Below, piece after piece: positions 17,270-25,785 of a stretch of DNA of 64,000 bases. The notes under the pieces are model-generated. The model made no database searches. It was not told the origin of the DNA and saw only the letters and a list, made by a program, of their open reading frames with translations. Positions within the stretch are counted from its first letter, which is position 1. Each line of letters starts with the position of its first letter. The position numbers and the translations under genes were made by a program. The DNA lies in NCBI GenBank assembly GCA_001404055.1, contig CXTY01000017.1, positions 124,151 to 188,150 of the forward strand, in the 5' to 3' direction. Source of the stretch: Roseibium album. Its GTDB lineage: Bacteria; Pseudomonadota; Alphaproteobacteria; Rhizobiales; Stappiaceae.

Positions 17270-19635
17270 CCCTTCCCCCCCGCTGGATCAAACTATATCG
17301 TGACTTTCAGGCTCAGGGTGATCGTCTCGCGCCTGTCGTCCTGGCCATGATCTTTGGCCAAGTCTGCGTTATCGCTATCACGGGTAGCTACGCCACGCTG
17401 ACCCGAGACATCTCCCGCGCCTACACGCAAACCAAGCCTGCCTCTGGTATCCTCGATATCGGGGCCGTGGATAATGCACTGGTCGACCGCGTTCGCGCCA
17501 TGGAAGATGTTAAAGACGCCGAAGCGCTCACAATCATCCACACACGCACACGCAAGCCCAATGGTTCTTTCGGACGCGGACTGCTCTTTGTCTCGCGATC
17601 TCCTGAGAACCAGCGCATCGGTCGACAGCAAGTTGAGCAAACCTTCCCGGTTGACGGCCCCTCTGTGCGACTGGAGCGACGTTCAGTTGCCGTGGCCGAA
17701 ACGGAGATCGGGGGATCGGTCACCTTCGATCTTCCAGACATTGGCTTCACTGACCTTGCCGTGGCAGGTACCGTCTTCGATCCCGCACTCGCACCTGCCG
17801 ATCAGGAACAGGCTATCTACGCCTATATGGACACGGACACATGGTTCGCACTGGGTGGTGGCCCCCTGGAAATGCTCGAGGTACGCGTTGCCGGCGATGT
17901 TACCGATCAACAGCATGTGGACACCACACTGACCCGTGTCGCACAACAGCTGCGCGAGACAGGCAGCACTGTGCATCTCGTTCGTATTCCGCAGGCTGAA
18001 ACTCACCCGCACCAGAACCAGATGACAACAGTATTGATGTTCTTTCTGGGATTTGGAACGATCGCGTTCCTCCTTTCGGCCTTCCTCATCTCTGTCTCCA
18101 TCGAGGGGCTCATGGTTCAGCAGATCCGCCAGATCGGCGTAATGAAAGCCATTGGTGCCCGGGCGTCTCAAATCCGCATGCTTTACCTGATCGGCGTAGC
18201 GCTGCTTGGACTTGCCGCACTCGTTGTCGCACTTCCTGTCGGCCAACAGATCGGCGCACTTTTATCAAAGGTCGTGTCCAGCCTTCTCAATTTTGACCTG
18301 ACAACGACAACGCCGCCGGTTTCTCTTCTGATTTTCTGGATCACCACGGGCATGGCAGTGCCGGTACTATTTGCCCTGCGCCCACTCACGCGCGCCGCAA
18401 ACCTGCCGGTGATCGCCGCCATCAATGATCAGGGCATCAACGCACCACGACCTTTGCCAAAATTCATTGCCAGGTTGACCGGATCTGGCGTCGGACGTCT
18501 CGCAGTCGATGGTTTGAACAGGAATGTCGCTCGCTCCCTGCTGATCATCGGGCTTCTGGCCTCCGCCGGTGCGGTTACGCTCACAGCGCGAAATGTTTCG
18601 GCAAGCTTTGAGACTTCCATCACCATTGCAGCCGAGGAACGCAAACACGACCTGGATGTCCGCCTGACTGTGCCCGTTGATCGCGCTGCCGCTTTGAAAA
18701 TCGCAAGAGAACTCGGTGCGGAATTGCGCGACTTGCCTCTCGTTCTGGAGGCCGCACCAGCGCGGGACGACGGGCTTGCGGTCGTGCGTACCTATCCCGA
18801 TGGTGGCCATGGTGCTCTCACGGTGTTGGCGCTGGAGAACTTTGCAAGCCTCGCCCATCTGGTGCCACTCGTAGGACATCTGGATGCAGGCCCCATGACC
18901 GGGATTATTCTTAACCAGTCAGCACACCGGCTTTTGGGCAATCCAGTTGTGGGAGATGAAGTCTCGCTCTCGCTTGATGGGAAATTGCTTCTGCTGCCGC
19001 TCACAGCTGTAGTACGCGAGTACATGAGCCCAGCCAGAGCGTATGTTGCAGCTGCCGATCTCAAGGATCAGGTCGGCTTCGAAGGCACCAACTCCCTGAG
19101 GTTCGTCGCGCCTGGTGGAAACCATTACCTGACGGATATCGAAATGCGCCTGGAGTTGCTCGGTTCGGGCGTCAAATCCACCTTCGATGAAAACCAGATG
19201 GCGGAAGCCGTCTCTGGGCACATCAACATATTCATCGTGATACTCACATCACTCGGAATAATGATCGCGGTAGTCGGGTTTGCGGGCCTCACGGCTGCAC
19301 AGGGCATTTCTGTCACCGAACGTCGCCGTGAATTCGGCGTAATACGGGCAATAGGGGCAAGGCGCGGCCAAATCCTCAGCATGCTGCTTTGTGAAGGGCT
19401 GTCATACTGGTTCGTTGCCCTTGTGCTCGCCGTTCTGCTCAGCATGCCATTGTCGTTGCTTATCGACGGGTTGATCGGTCGCATGACATTTGGAATGCCG
19501 CTGCCATTCACCCTCGACGGACTTGCATTCCTCTTATGGGCAGGCGTTTCGCTCGCCGGCACTCTTCTCGCTTCAACTCCGCCCGGGATCGCTGCAGTAC
19601 GCGCTTCTGTCACAACTTCACTTGCCCACCAATAA
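17266..19635 (+). CDS. FtsX-like ABC transporter permease (two-module)
   Basis: A 789-residue inner-membrane permease with two FtsX/MacB modules. Module one has an N-terminal helix (about 22-42), an extracytoplasmic domain (about 45-250) and helices near 255-280, 300-330 and 350-370. Module two repeats this, with a helix near 420-440, a periplasmic domain to about 640, then three helices near 650-680, 700-730 and 750-775. Cytoplasmic coupling segments GVMKAIGARASQIR and GVIRAIGARRGQI are duplicated, as expected for a fused permease. It is translationally coupled to the ATPase. No MacA-like adaptor is present, so it may act without a periplasmic adaptor. Confidence 0.9.
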   Translation: MTLPPRWIKLYRDFQAQGDRLAPVVLAMIFGQVCVIAITGSYATLTRDISRAYTQTKPASGILDIGAVDNALVDRVRAMEDVKDAEALTIIHTRTRKPNGSFGRGLLFVSRSPENQRIGRQQVEQTFPVDGPSVRLERRSVAVAETEIGGSVTFDLPDIGFTDLAVAGTVFDPALAPADQEQAIYAYMDTDTWFALGGGPLEMLEVRVAGDVTDQQHVDTTLTRVAQQLRETGSTVHLVRIPQAETHPHQNQMTTVLMFFLGFGTIAFLLSAFLISVSIEGLMVQQIRQIGVMKAIGARASQIRMLYLIGVALLGLAALVVALPVGQQIGALLSKVVSSLLNFDLTTTTPPVSLLIFWITTGMAVPVLFALRPLTRAANLPVIAAINDQGINAPRPLPKFIARLTGSGVGRLAVDGLNRNVARSLLIIGLLASAGAVTLTARNVSASFETSITIAAEERKHDLDVRLTVPVDRAAALKIARELGAELRDLPLVLEAAPARDDGLAVVRTYPDGGHGALTVLALENFASLAHLVPLVGHLDAGPMTGIILNQSAHRLLGNPVVGDEVSLSLDGKLLLLPLTAVVREYMSPARAYVAAADLKDQVGFEGTNSLRFVAPGGNHYLTDIEMRLELLGSGVKSTFDENQMAEAVSGHINIFIVILTSLGIMIAVVGFAGLTAAQGISVTERRREFGVIRAIGARRGQILSMLLCEGLSYWFVALVLAVLLSMPLSLLIDGLIGRMTFGMPLPFTLDGLAFLLWAGVSLAGTLLASTPPGIAAVRASVTTSLAHQ

Positions 19636-19647
19636 AGGATCACACCA

Positions 19648-19782
19648 ATGACCAAGCCGGCAAAATCAAACAACGTACTCTGGATCGCTCTCGCACTCGG
19701 CGTTGTCGCTCTTTGCGTCACACCGTTTTTCATGGACGTCGGCAACACCGCAGACTTCATTCGGCGCCTGCACGGGAACTGA
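19648..19782 (+). CDS. 44-residue single-helix membrane protein
   Basis: An ORF of 44 codons beginning at ATG 19648, preceded by AAAGGATC and 12 nt after the permease stop. It reads MTKPAKSNNVLWIALALGVV at the start, continues ALCVTPFFMDVGNTADFIRR and ends LHGN. It has a positively charged N-terminus, one transmembrane helix (about 11-28) and a short polar tail. Position and ribosome-binding site argue that it is real and co-transcribed with the exporter. It may be a small accessory subunit of the ABC complex, though that is inference. Confidence 0.65.
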   Translation: MTKPAKSNNVLWIALALGVVALCVTPFFMDVGNTADFIRRLHGN

Positions 19783-19870
19783 AACGTTCAATTGAAAATT
19801 CAGAGGAGTTTTTTCTGTAGTTTGGTTTTGCATTCTTGACATTTGGCTCTGTTCGAGGCGCGATCAGGAC

Positions 19871-20557
19871 ATGCAAATTCTGAAAAATCACTGGCAACTC
19901 ATTTCCGCAACCCTTCTGATATTCCTTGCCTGGAACACACCGATCGTTCTCCCCCTCAAGTTCCTGATCGTGTTCATGCATGAACTCGCCCACGGATTGG
20001 CTGCGCTTATTACCGGAGGATCAATTGTCGAAATTTCACTGTCTCCCCAGCAAGGCGGCTATGCAATAACACGCGGCGGGAGCCGCTTTCTGATCCTGTC
20101 AGCTGGCTATATCGGGTCGCTTCTCATCGGCGCGACGCTTCTTCTGGTAGCCCTGCACACCAAATGGGATCGGGCTGTACTAGGAGCGTTCGGCGTCGTC
20201 ATGCTTCTGGTGACAGCCTTTTATGTCCGCAGCCTGTTTCCATTGATATTCTGTATCGTCACCGGTGTCGGGCTGCTCGCGATCGCACGTTATCTGGATC
20301 GGGCGGTAAGCGACATGGTGCTTCGCATCATTGGACTGACAAGCCTGATTTACGTGCCCTACGACATCTTCGACGATACGATTGCGCGGTCCGGACAACG
20401 CTCAGATGCCTACATGCTTGCTGAAGAATTCGGTGGCCCGACAATATTCTGGGGAGGCTTGTGGCTGATCCTGAGCCTCGCGGTTATCGCCATGTGTTTG
20501 AGGTACGGCATTGGGCAATCCACCAACTTCAAGTTCGGCAAGGCAGCACGGGAATAG
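19871..20557 (+). CDS. M50B-family membrane metalloprotease
   Basis: A 228-residue polytopic protein with the site-2-protease zinc motif H37-E-L-A-H41 within a hydrophobic helix (FLIVFMHELAHGLAALITGG), followed by a GGYAITRGG segment typical of the M50B group. At least five further hydrophobic segments are visible. Family members are intramembrane zinc proteases or non-sporulation homologues of SpoIVFB-like enzymes, mostly uncharacterised. It lies 88 nt after the 44-residue ORF on the same strand and converges with the Lrp gene. It may belong to the TetR-controlled unit. Its substrate is unknown. Confidence 0.82.
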   Translation: MQILKNHWQLISATLLIFLAWNTPIVLPLKFLIVFMHELAHGLAALITGGSIVEISLSPQQGGYAITRGGSRFLILSAGYIGSLLIGATLLLVALHTKWDRAVLGAFGVVMLLVTAFYVRSLFPLIFCIVTGVGLLAIARYLDRAVSDMVLRIIGLTSLIYVPYDIFDDTIARSGQRSDAYMLAEEFGGPTIFWGGLWLILSLAVIAMCLRYGIGQSTNFKFGKAARE

Positions 20558-20572
20558 ACGTTCTGGTCCCGG

Positions 20573-21034
20573 CTACGGCAGCCGTGCTCGGTCGATGAAC
20601 TTGCGCAAGGCAAACCGTGACCGCACAACGCGCACGCCAGCCACTTTCATCAGTTTGGCCTGCAGGAAGGTTTCGAATTCCTCAAGGCTTTCGACGGCGA
20701 CTTCCAGCAGAAAATCCTGTGCACCCGTCATCAATGACCCGGTGACCACTTCCTCAAACAGGGCAACCTGATTCTGGAACTTCTGTATCTCTTCAGTGTC
20801 CTGACGCTCCAACTCAACCGACACGAAAGCCGTAATTCCGTATCCGGCGGTCTTGCGATCGATGGATGCGCCATATCCGGAGATCAGCCCACTTTCTTCA
20901 AGCCGCTGAAGTCGCCGTTTGCAGGGTGTCGGTGACAAGCCCACATGATCTGCCAACTGCACGACCGACATGCGTCCGTCCTCACACAAGGCACGAAGCA
21001 TCTTCCGGTCAACATCATCTGTAGTGATTGTCAC
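20573..21034 (-). CDS. Lrp/AsnC-family regulator, probable BkdR-type activator
   Basis: A 153-residue feast/famine regulator: an N-terminal helix-turn-helix (DRKMLRALCEDGRMSVVQLA, then VGLSPTPCKRRLQRLE) and a C-terminal RAM ligand domain. Translation starts at GTG 21034 after AGGGATATTT. It is divergent from the branched-chain amino acid oxidation operon, the same arrangement as Pseudomonas bkdR and its operon, so leucine/valine/isoleucine-responsive activation is likely (inference). A dyad at 21031-21059 overlaps its own ribosome-binding site and start codon, suggesting autoregulation. Confidence 0.9.
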   Translation of the reverse strand: MTITTDDVDRKMLRALCEDGRMSVVQLADHVGLSPTPCKRRLQRLEESGLISGYGASIDRKTAGYGITAFVSVELERQDTEEIQKFQNQVALFEEVVTGSLMTGAQDFLLEVAVESLEEFETFLQAKLMKVAGVRVVRSRFALRKFIDRARLP

Positions 21035-21059
21035 TCAAATATCCCTATTTGCTGAGTGA
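21031..21059. promoter_or_regulatory. Dyad at the Lrp gene start, probable Lrp operator
   Basis: TCACTCAAATA and TATTTG-CT-GAGTGA flank a TCCC centre. The dyad covers the GTG start and ribosome-binding site of the minus-strand Lrp gene and lies 107 nt from the divergent dehydrogenase start. It is AT-rich as Lrp-type sites usually are. Confidence 0.6.
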
Positions 21060-21165
21060 AACTCTCTATATTTGTCATGTTTAGGCTCCTCTACGCGATT
21101 TTTCAACCAGCCTCAAAAGGTACACTCAGGCAAAGGTCGCGTTTCTGGAGGAGGACAAGGATCCC

Positions 21166-22236
21166 ATGCCGCTCAAACTTATCGATGAGACCACGCCCGA
21201 TGGTCATGAACGTCTTCTCTTTGCTGAAGATGAAGCGAGCGGATTACGTGCCTATATCTGCATTCATTCCACGGCTTACGGCCCTGCTGCGGGCGGTTGC
21301 CGCATGTGGAATTATGCGAGTAAGGATGATGCACGTCACGACGTTTTGCGCCTGGCAAATGGAATGACAAGCAAAAATGCGATGGCAGGCCTCAGTCTGG
21401 GCGGCGGCAAATCGGTCATCATCGGCGACGCCGCAAAAGATAAATCCGAAGGCCTGTTCCGCGCATTCGGCGAAGCCGTGCACAGCCTTGCAGGAAGTTA
21501 CTACACCGCAGAAGACGTCGGCATCTCGCCTGCGGATATGGCAATCGTCGCTCGTGAAACGCCTTATGCTGTCGGGCTGGAAGGCGGAGACCACGGCAGC
21601 GGAGATCCTTCTCCTTTTACTGCCGAAGGCGTCTTCCAGTGCATGAAGGCAGGCATCGAGGAACTGACTGGCAACAGCGACTTGAGCAACCAGCGTGTTC
21701 TGGTTCAAGGGCTTGGGCATGTTGGCATGTCACTCGCGGAAAAACTTCACGCAGCAGGGGCACGTTTGCTCGTCTCCGACATCAATGAGGCTGCTCTTGG
21801 GCGAGCGCGGGTTCACCTCGATGCGGAAGTCTGCCCGGTTGACGCTGTCTTCGAAACGGAAATGGATATTTTTGCGCCATGTGCCCTTGGCGGCGTCCTG
21901 ACCCGGGAAACCGCGCAGAAGCTAACCGCAAAACTGGTCTGCGGCGCAGCCAACAATCAACTTGCCACTGCCGAAATTGCAGAAGTCCTGCGCGCGCGCG
22001 ACATTCAGTATCTGCCTGATTATGTGGTCAATGCAGGCGGGATAATCTCGGTTGCCGGTGAAATCCACAAAGCTGGACCTAAATACCGGGAAGAGCGACT
22101 TGCGGGCGTTGCCCTGCGCGTACGCGAGGTTCTCGCGCATAGCCTTCAGTCAGGCAAAACCACAACCATGGTTGCTGACGAGATGGTTGAGGGTATCCTT
22201 TCACGGGCGATCGTGAACCAGAAAGGTGCAGCATGA
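21166..22236 (+). CDS. Leucine/valine/phenylalanine-type amino acid dehydrogenase
   Basis: A 356-residue NAD-dependent dehydrogenase that deaminates branched-chain amino acids to 2-oxo acids. The catalytic-site loops AAGGCRMW and GLSLGGGKSVIIGD (substrate and catalytic Lys), the YTAEDVGISPADM segment and the Rossmann motif VQGLGHVGMSLAEKL are intact. A strong GGAGGAGG precedes the ATG at 21166. Its stop overlaps the E1-alpha start by 4 nt, so deamination and oxidative decarboxylation are encoded in one operon. Leucine versus valine preference cannot be assigned. Confidence 0.92.
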   Translation: MPLKLIDETTPDGHERLLFAEDEASGLRAYICIHSTAYGPAAGGCRMWNYASKDDARHDVLRLANGMTSKNAMAGLSLGGGKSVIIGDAAKDKSEGLFRAFGEAVHSLAGSYYTAEDVGISPADMAIVARETPYAVGLEGGDHGSGDPSPFTAEGVFQCMKAGIEELTGNSDLSNQRVLVQGLGHVGMSLAEKLHAAGARLLVSDINEAALGRARVHLDAEVCPVDAVFETEMDIFAPCALGGVLTRETAQKLTAKLVCGAANNQLATAEIAEVLRARDIQYLPDYVVNAGGIISVAGEIHKAGPKYREERLAGVALRVREVLAHSLQSGKTTTMVADEMVEGILSRAIVNQKGAA

Positions 22237-23468
22237 CCAGTGATATCAGGCCGCTATCCCTGAATGTTCCAGAACCCGGATGCCGCCCCGGAGACACCCC
22301 GGACTTTTCCGACTTTGAAATACCCCGTGCCGGATTGGTACCCCGTCCAGCTGTTAATGTTGACCCTGACGAGATCCGCGACATGGCATTTTCCATCGTC
22401 CGCGTCTTGAACAAAAAGGGTGAAGCGGTGGGTGAATGGGCTGACTCCCTCACCAATGATGAACTTCGTGTGGGGCTGCGCCACATGATGACCCTTCGTA
22501 CGTTCGACATCCGCATGATGAATGCCCAGCGCCAGGGTAAAACCAGTTTCTACATGCAACATCTCGGTGAGGAGGCTGTGAGTTGTGCCTTCAGCCGGGC
22601 AATGCAGCCTGGGGACATGAATTTTCCCACCTATCGGCAGGCAGGTCTGTTGATCGCACGTGACTATCCGATGCTCACGATGATGAACCAGATCTATTCC
22701 AACGCAGAAGATCCGCTTCATGGGCGTCAGTTGCCGATCATGTATTCGTCGAAGGAGCATGGTTTTTTCTCCATTTCAGGAAATCTCGGCACCCAGTTTG
22801 TCCAAGCTGTTGGCTGGGCGATGGCGTCCGCCATTTCCGGTGACACCAAGATCGCAGCGGGCTGGATCGGCGACGGCTCTACAGCTGAAAGCGACTTTCA
22901 CGCCGCGATGGTCTTTGCGTCGACCTACAAGGCACCGGTGGTTTTGAACATCGTCAATAACCAATGGGCCATTTCTACGTTCCAGGGCATTGCCCGCGGC
23001 GGCGTGGGCACCTTTGCAGCCCGAGGACATGGCTTCGGCATCGCCTCGATACGTGTGGATGGAAATGATTATCTGGCAGTCCATGCCGTAGCCAAATGGG
23101 CCTGTGAACGTGCCCGATTGGGCTTCGGACCAACACTTATCGAGCATGTTACTTATCGCGCTGGTGGTCATTCCACGTCCGACGATCCGTCAGCCTATCG
23201 ATCCAAGAGCGAGGCAGCGGCCTGGCCATTGGGCGATCCGCTTGAGCGCTTGAAGCAACACCTCATCACCATCGGAGAATGGAGCGAGGAACGCCACAAA
23301 CAGGCTGAAGCGGAGATCCACGACGAAGTTGTCTCCCTTCAGAAAACCGCGGAAGCGGTTGGCACATTGGCGGTTGGCAAGACGCCAAGCCCGCGCGACA
23401 TGTTTGAAGGCGTTTATGAAACCATGCCGCCACATCTCGTCAAGCAACGCCAGGAAGCGGGATTCTGA
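22233..23468 (+). CDS. bkdA1: Branched-chain 2-oxo acid dehydrogenase E1 alpha subunit
   Basis: A 411-residue subunit of the decarboxylating E1 of the branched-chain 2-oxo acid dehydrogenase complex. The TPP motif runs from GDGSTAESDFHAAMVFAST to NIVNNQWAIST. An RxGHST-type phosphorylation-loop equivalent (YRAGGHSTSDDPSAYR) is also visible. The length and N-terminal extension (about 60 residues before the catalytic core) match the bacterial BkdA1 group. It is translationally coupled to the dehydrogenase before it and separated by one base from E1 beta. Confidence 0.95.
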   Translation: MTSDIRPLSLNVPEPGCRPGDTPDFSDFEIPRAGLVPRPAVNVDPDEIRDMAFSIVRVLNKKGEAVGEWADSLTNDELRVGLRHMMTLRTFDIRMMNAQRQGKTSFYMQHLGEEAVSCAFSRAMQPGDMNFPTYRQAGLLIARDYPMLTMMNQIYSNAEDPLHGRQLPIMYSSKEHGFFSISGNLGTQFVQAVGWAMASAISGDTKIAAGWIGDGSTAESDFHAAMVFASTYKAPVVLNIVNNQWAISTFQGIARGGVGTFAARGHGFGIASIRVDGNDYLAVHAVAKWACERARLGFGPTLIEHVTYRAGGHSTSDDPSAYRSKSEAAAWPLGDPLERLKQHLITIGEWSEERHKQAEAEIHDEVVSLQKTAEAVGTLAVGKTPSPRDMFEGVYETMPPHLVKQRQEAGF

Positions 23469-23469
23469 T

Positions 23470-24483
23470 ATGGCACAGATGACCATGATCGAAGCCATTC
23501 GAGAGGCTCATGATGTCGCGATGGCAGCCGACAAACGCGTTGTCGTTTACGGTGAAGACGTCGGCTATTTCGGCGGCGTATTCCGCTGCACTGCCGGACT
23601 GCAGGAAAAATTTGGTAAATCCCGCTGTTTTGACACGCCGATCAACGAGGCCGGCATCGTCGGCACTGCAATTGGCATGGCCGCCTACGGGCTAAAACCG
23701 GTTATCGAGATTCAGTTCGCCGATTATGTCTACCCGGCCTACGACCAGATCGTTTCTGAAGCTGCCCGCCTGCGGCACCGCTCGAATGCGGATTTCACGT
23801 GCCCGATCGTGATCCGCATGCCGACCGGTGGCGGAATTTTCGGTGGTCAGACCCACAGCCAGAGCCCGGAAGCCCTGTTCACGCACGTGTCGGGTCTGAA
23901 AGTGGTGATGCCGTCCAATCCAAAAGATGCCAAAGGATTGTTGCTCGCTGCTATCGAAGATCCTGATCCTGTTATCTTTTTGGAACCGAAGCGGCTTTAT
24001 AACGGCCCCTTTGACGGCCACCACGACAGACCGATCGTTTCCTGGAAAAAACATCCGCTGGGGGACGTTCCGGACGGCGATGATTTAGTTCCTCTCGGCA
24101 AGGCTGCAGTCCGAAGGGTAGGTGCAGACGTCACCGTTTTGGCCTATGGCACAATGGTCTATGTGGCCGAAGCAGCGGTCCAGGAAACAGGTGTTGACGC
24201 CGAGATCCTCGATTTGCGAACTCTAATGCCATTGGATCTTGAGGCCATTGTAGCGTCCGTCAAGAAAACCGGTCGGTGCGTTATCGTGCACGAGGCAACC
24301 CGCACGTCCGGATTCGGTGCCGAACTCATGTCGCTCGTGCAGGAAGCTTGTTTTTATCACCTCGAAGCGCCGATGATCCGGGTCACAGGTTGGGACACAC
24401 CTTACCCACATGCGCAGGAATGGGAATATTTCCCCGGCCCTGGACGCGTAGGCGAAGCGTTTAAAAAAGTCATGGAGGACTGA
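23470..24483 (+). CDS. bkdA2: Branched-chain 2-oxo acid dehydrogenase E1 beta subunit
   Basis: A 337-residue transketolase-like E1 beta subunit: MAQMTMIEAIREAHD at the start, GEDVGYFGGVFRCTAGL, DTPINEAGIVGTAIGMA and a C-terminal transketolase-C domain (VTVLAYGTMVYVAEAA, then IVHEATRTSGFGAE). I start at ATG 23470, one base after the E1-alpha stop; the longer in-frame reading overlaps E1 alpha. With the alpha chain it forms an alpha2-beta2 heterotetramer that decarboxylates 2-oxoisocaproate, 2-oxoisovalerate and 2-oxo-3-methylvalerate. Confidence 0.95.
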   Translation: MAQMTMIEAIREAHDVAMAADKRVVVYGEDVGYFGGVFRCTAGLQEKFGKSRCFDTPINEAGIVGTAIGMAAYGLKPVIEIQFADYVYPAYDQIVSEAARLRHRSNADFTCPIVIRMPTGGGIFGGQTHSQSPEALFTHVSGLKVVMPSNPKDAKGLLLAAIEDPDPVIFLEPKRLYNGPFDGHHDRPIVSWKKHPLGDVPDGDDLVPLGKAAVRRVGADVTVLAYGTMVYVAEAAVQETGVDAEILDLRTLMPLDLEAIVASVKKTGRCVIVHEATRTSGFGAELMSLVQEACFYHLEAPMIRVTGWDTPYPHAQEWEYFPGPGRVGEAFKKVMED

Positions 24484-24486
24484 TCC

Positions 24487-25779
24487 ATGGGTGTTTTTGC
24501 AATTCACCTGCCGGACGTTGGCGAAGGCATCGCAGAGGCCGAATTGATTGAGTGGCACGTGAAGCCCGGTGATCTTGTTCGTGAAGACGATATCCTGGCC
24601 GCAGTCATGACGGACAAGGCGGCAGTAGAAGTGCCCTCGTCCGCTGAAGGTAAAGTGCTGGAACTGGGCGGCGAGATCGGTGAGATGATCCCGGTCGGGT
24701 CCGTGTTGATCCGCATCGAAGTCGCCGGAGACGGCAACGAAACCGAAGGGTCCGGCCAATCAAGCCGCGAGGAAGTTGCTTCAGAAGAAGAAACCAAACC
24801 TGCCCCTCAGGAACCAGAAAATAAGACGCAAGACCCTGCGTCGGCGCAACCGAAAAACGAAGCAGCCAATTTGGCTAACGCCGCACCTAGCGTTCCACGC
24901 GCCAGTGGAACCAAGCCTTTGGCTGCCCCATCCGTACGCGCCCGGGCACGCGAAGAAGGTGTCGATCTGAGGCAGGTACCCGGTAGCAGTCCGGCGGGTC
25001 GGATCAGCCATGCTGATCTGGACAATTGGATCGCCTCAGGCGGCATCCAGCAGGGTGGCGTTACCCGGACCCAGAACACTGGAGTTGAAGAAATTCGGGT
25101 CATCGGCATGCGCCGCAAGATCGCTGAAAAAATGGCGCTCTCAAAACGGCAGATCCCGCATATTACCATTGTCGAAGAAGTGGAAATGTCGGCGCTCGAG
25201 GACTTGCGTGCTGCCCTTAACGCAAAACACAAGGGCGAACGCGCCAAGTTGACGATCTTGCCTTTTCTCATGCGCGCAATCGTTGAAGCTGTTCGCGAAC
25301 AACCGGACCTGAATGCAAGATATGATGACGAAGCAGGCGTAATTTATCGACATGGCGGTGTCCACATCGGTATCGCAACACAGACACCAGCCGGATTGAA
25401 CGTACCGGTGGTTCATCACGCCGAAGCCGGAAACCTATGGGAAAACGCGGGCGAAGTCGTACGTCTGGCCGACGCTGCCCGCGAAGGCACGATCAAGCGT
25501 GACGAACTGAATGGTGGCACAATAACCATCACATCTCTCGGATCTCTTGGGGCCATCGCAACCACACCCATCATCAATCATCCTGAAGTGGCGATTGTCG
25601 GTGTGAACAAGATGCAGATCAGGCCCATCTGGGATGGTCAGCAGTTCCAGCCGAAAAAAATGATGAACATCTCCTGCTCCTTCGACCACCGGGTTATCGA
25701 CGGCTGGGATGCAGCCGTCTTCGTGCAGAAACTCAAAACCTTGCTGGAAACCCCGGCCATGCTGTTTGTCGAGGGATAG
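24487..25779 (+). CDS. bkdB: Branched-chain 2-oxo acid dehydrogenase E2 (dihydrolipoamide acyltransferase)
   Basis: A 430-residue E2 core protein with one N-terminal lipoyl domain (lipoylated Lys44 in MTDKAAVEV), an acidic/Ala/Pro-rich linker (about 85-140), an E3/E1-binding domain (SVRARAREEGVDLRQVPGSS) and a C-terminal acyltransferase domain with the catalytic DHRVIDGWD motif. It transfers the acyl group from lipoate to CoA. The GGAGG before its ATG overlaps the end of E1 beta. A single lipoyl domain is normal for this complex. Confidence 0.95.
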   Translation: MGVFAIHLPDVGEGIAEAELIEWHVKPGDLVREDDILAAVMTDKAAVEVPSSAEGKVLELGGEIGEMIPVGSVLIRIEVAGDGNETEGSGQSSREEVASEEETKPAPQEPENKTQDPASAQPKNEAANLANAAPSVPRASGTKPLAAPSVRARAREEGVDLRQVPGSSPAGRISHADLDNWIASGGIQQGGVTRTQNTGVEEIRVIGMRRKIAEKMALSKRQIPHITIVEEVEMSALEDLRAALNAKHKGERAKLTILPFLMRAIVEAVREQPDLNARYDDEAGVIYRHGGVHIGIATQTPAGLNVPVVHHAEAGNLWENAGEVVRLADAAREGTIKRDELNGGTITITSLGSLGAIATTPIINHPEVAIVGVNKMQIRPIWDGQQFQPKKMMNISCSFDHRVIDGWDAAVFVQKLKTLLETPAMLFVEG

Positions 25780-25785
25780 GGACAA

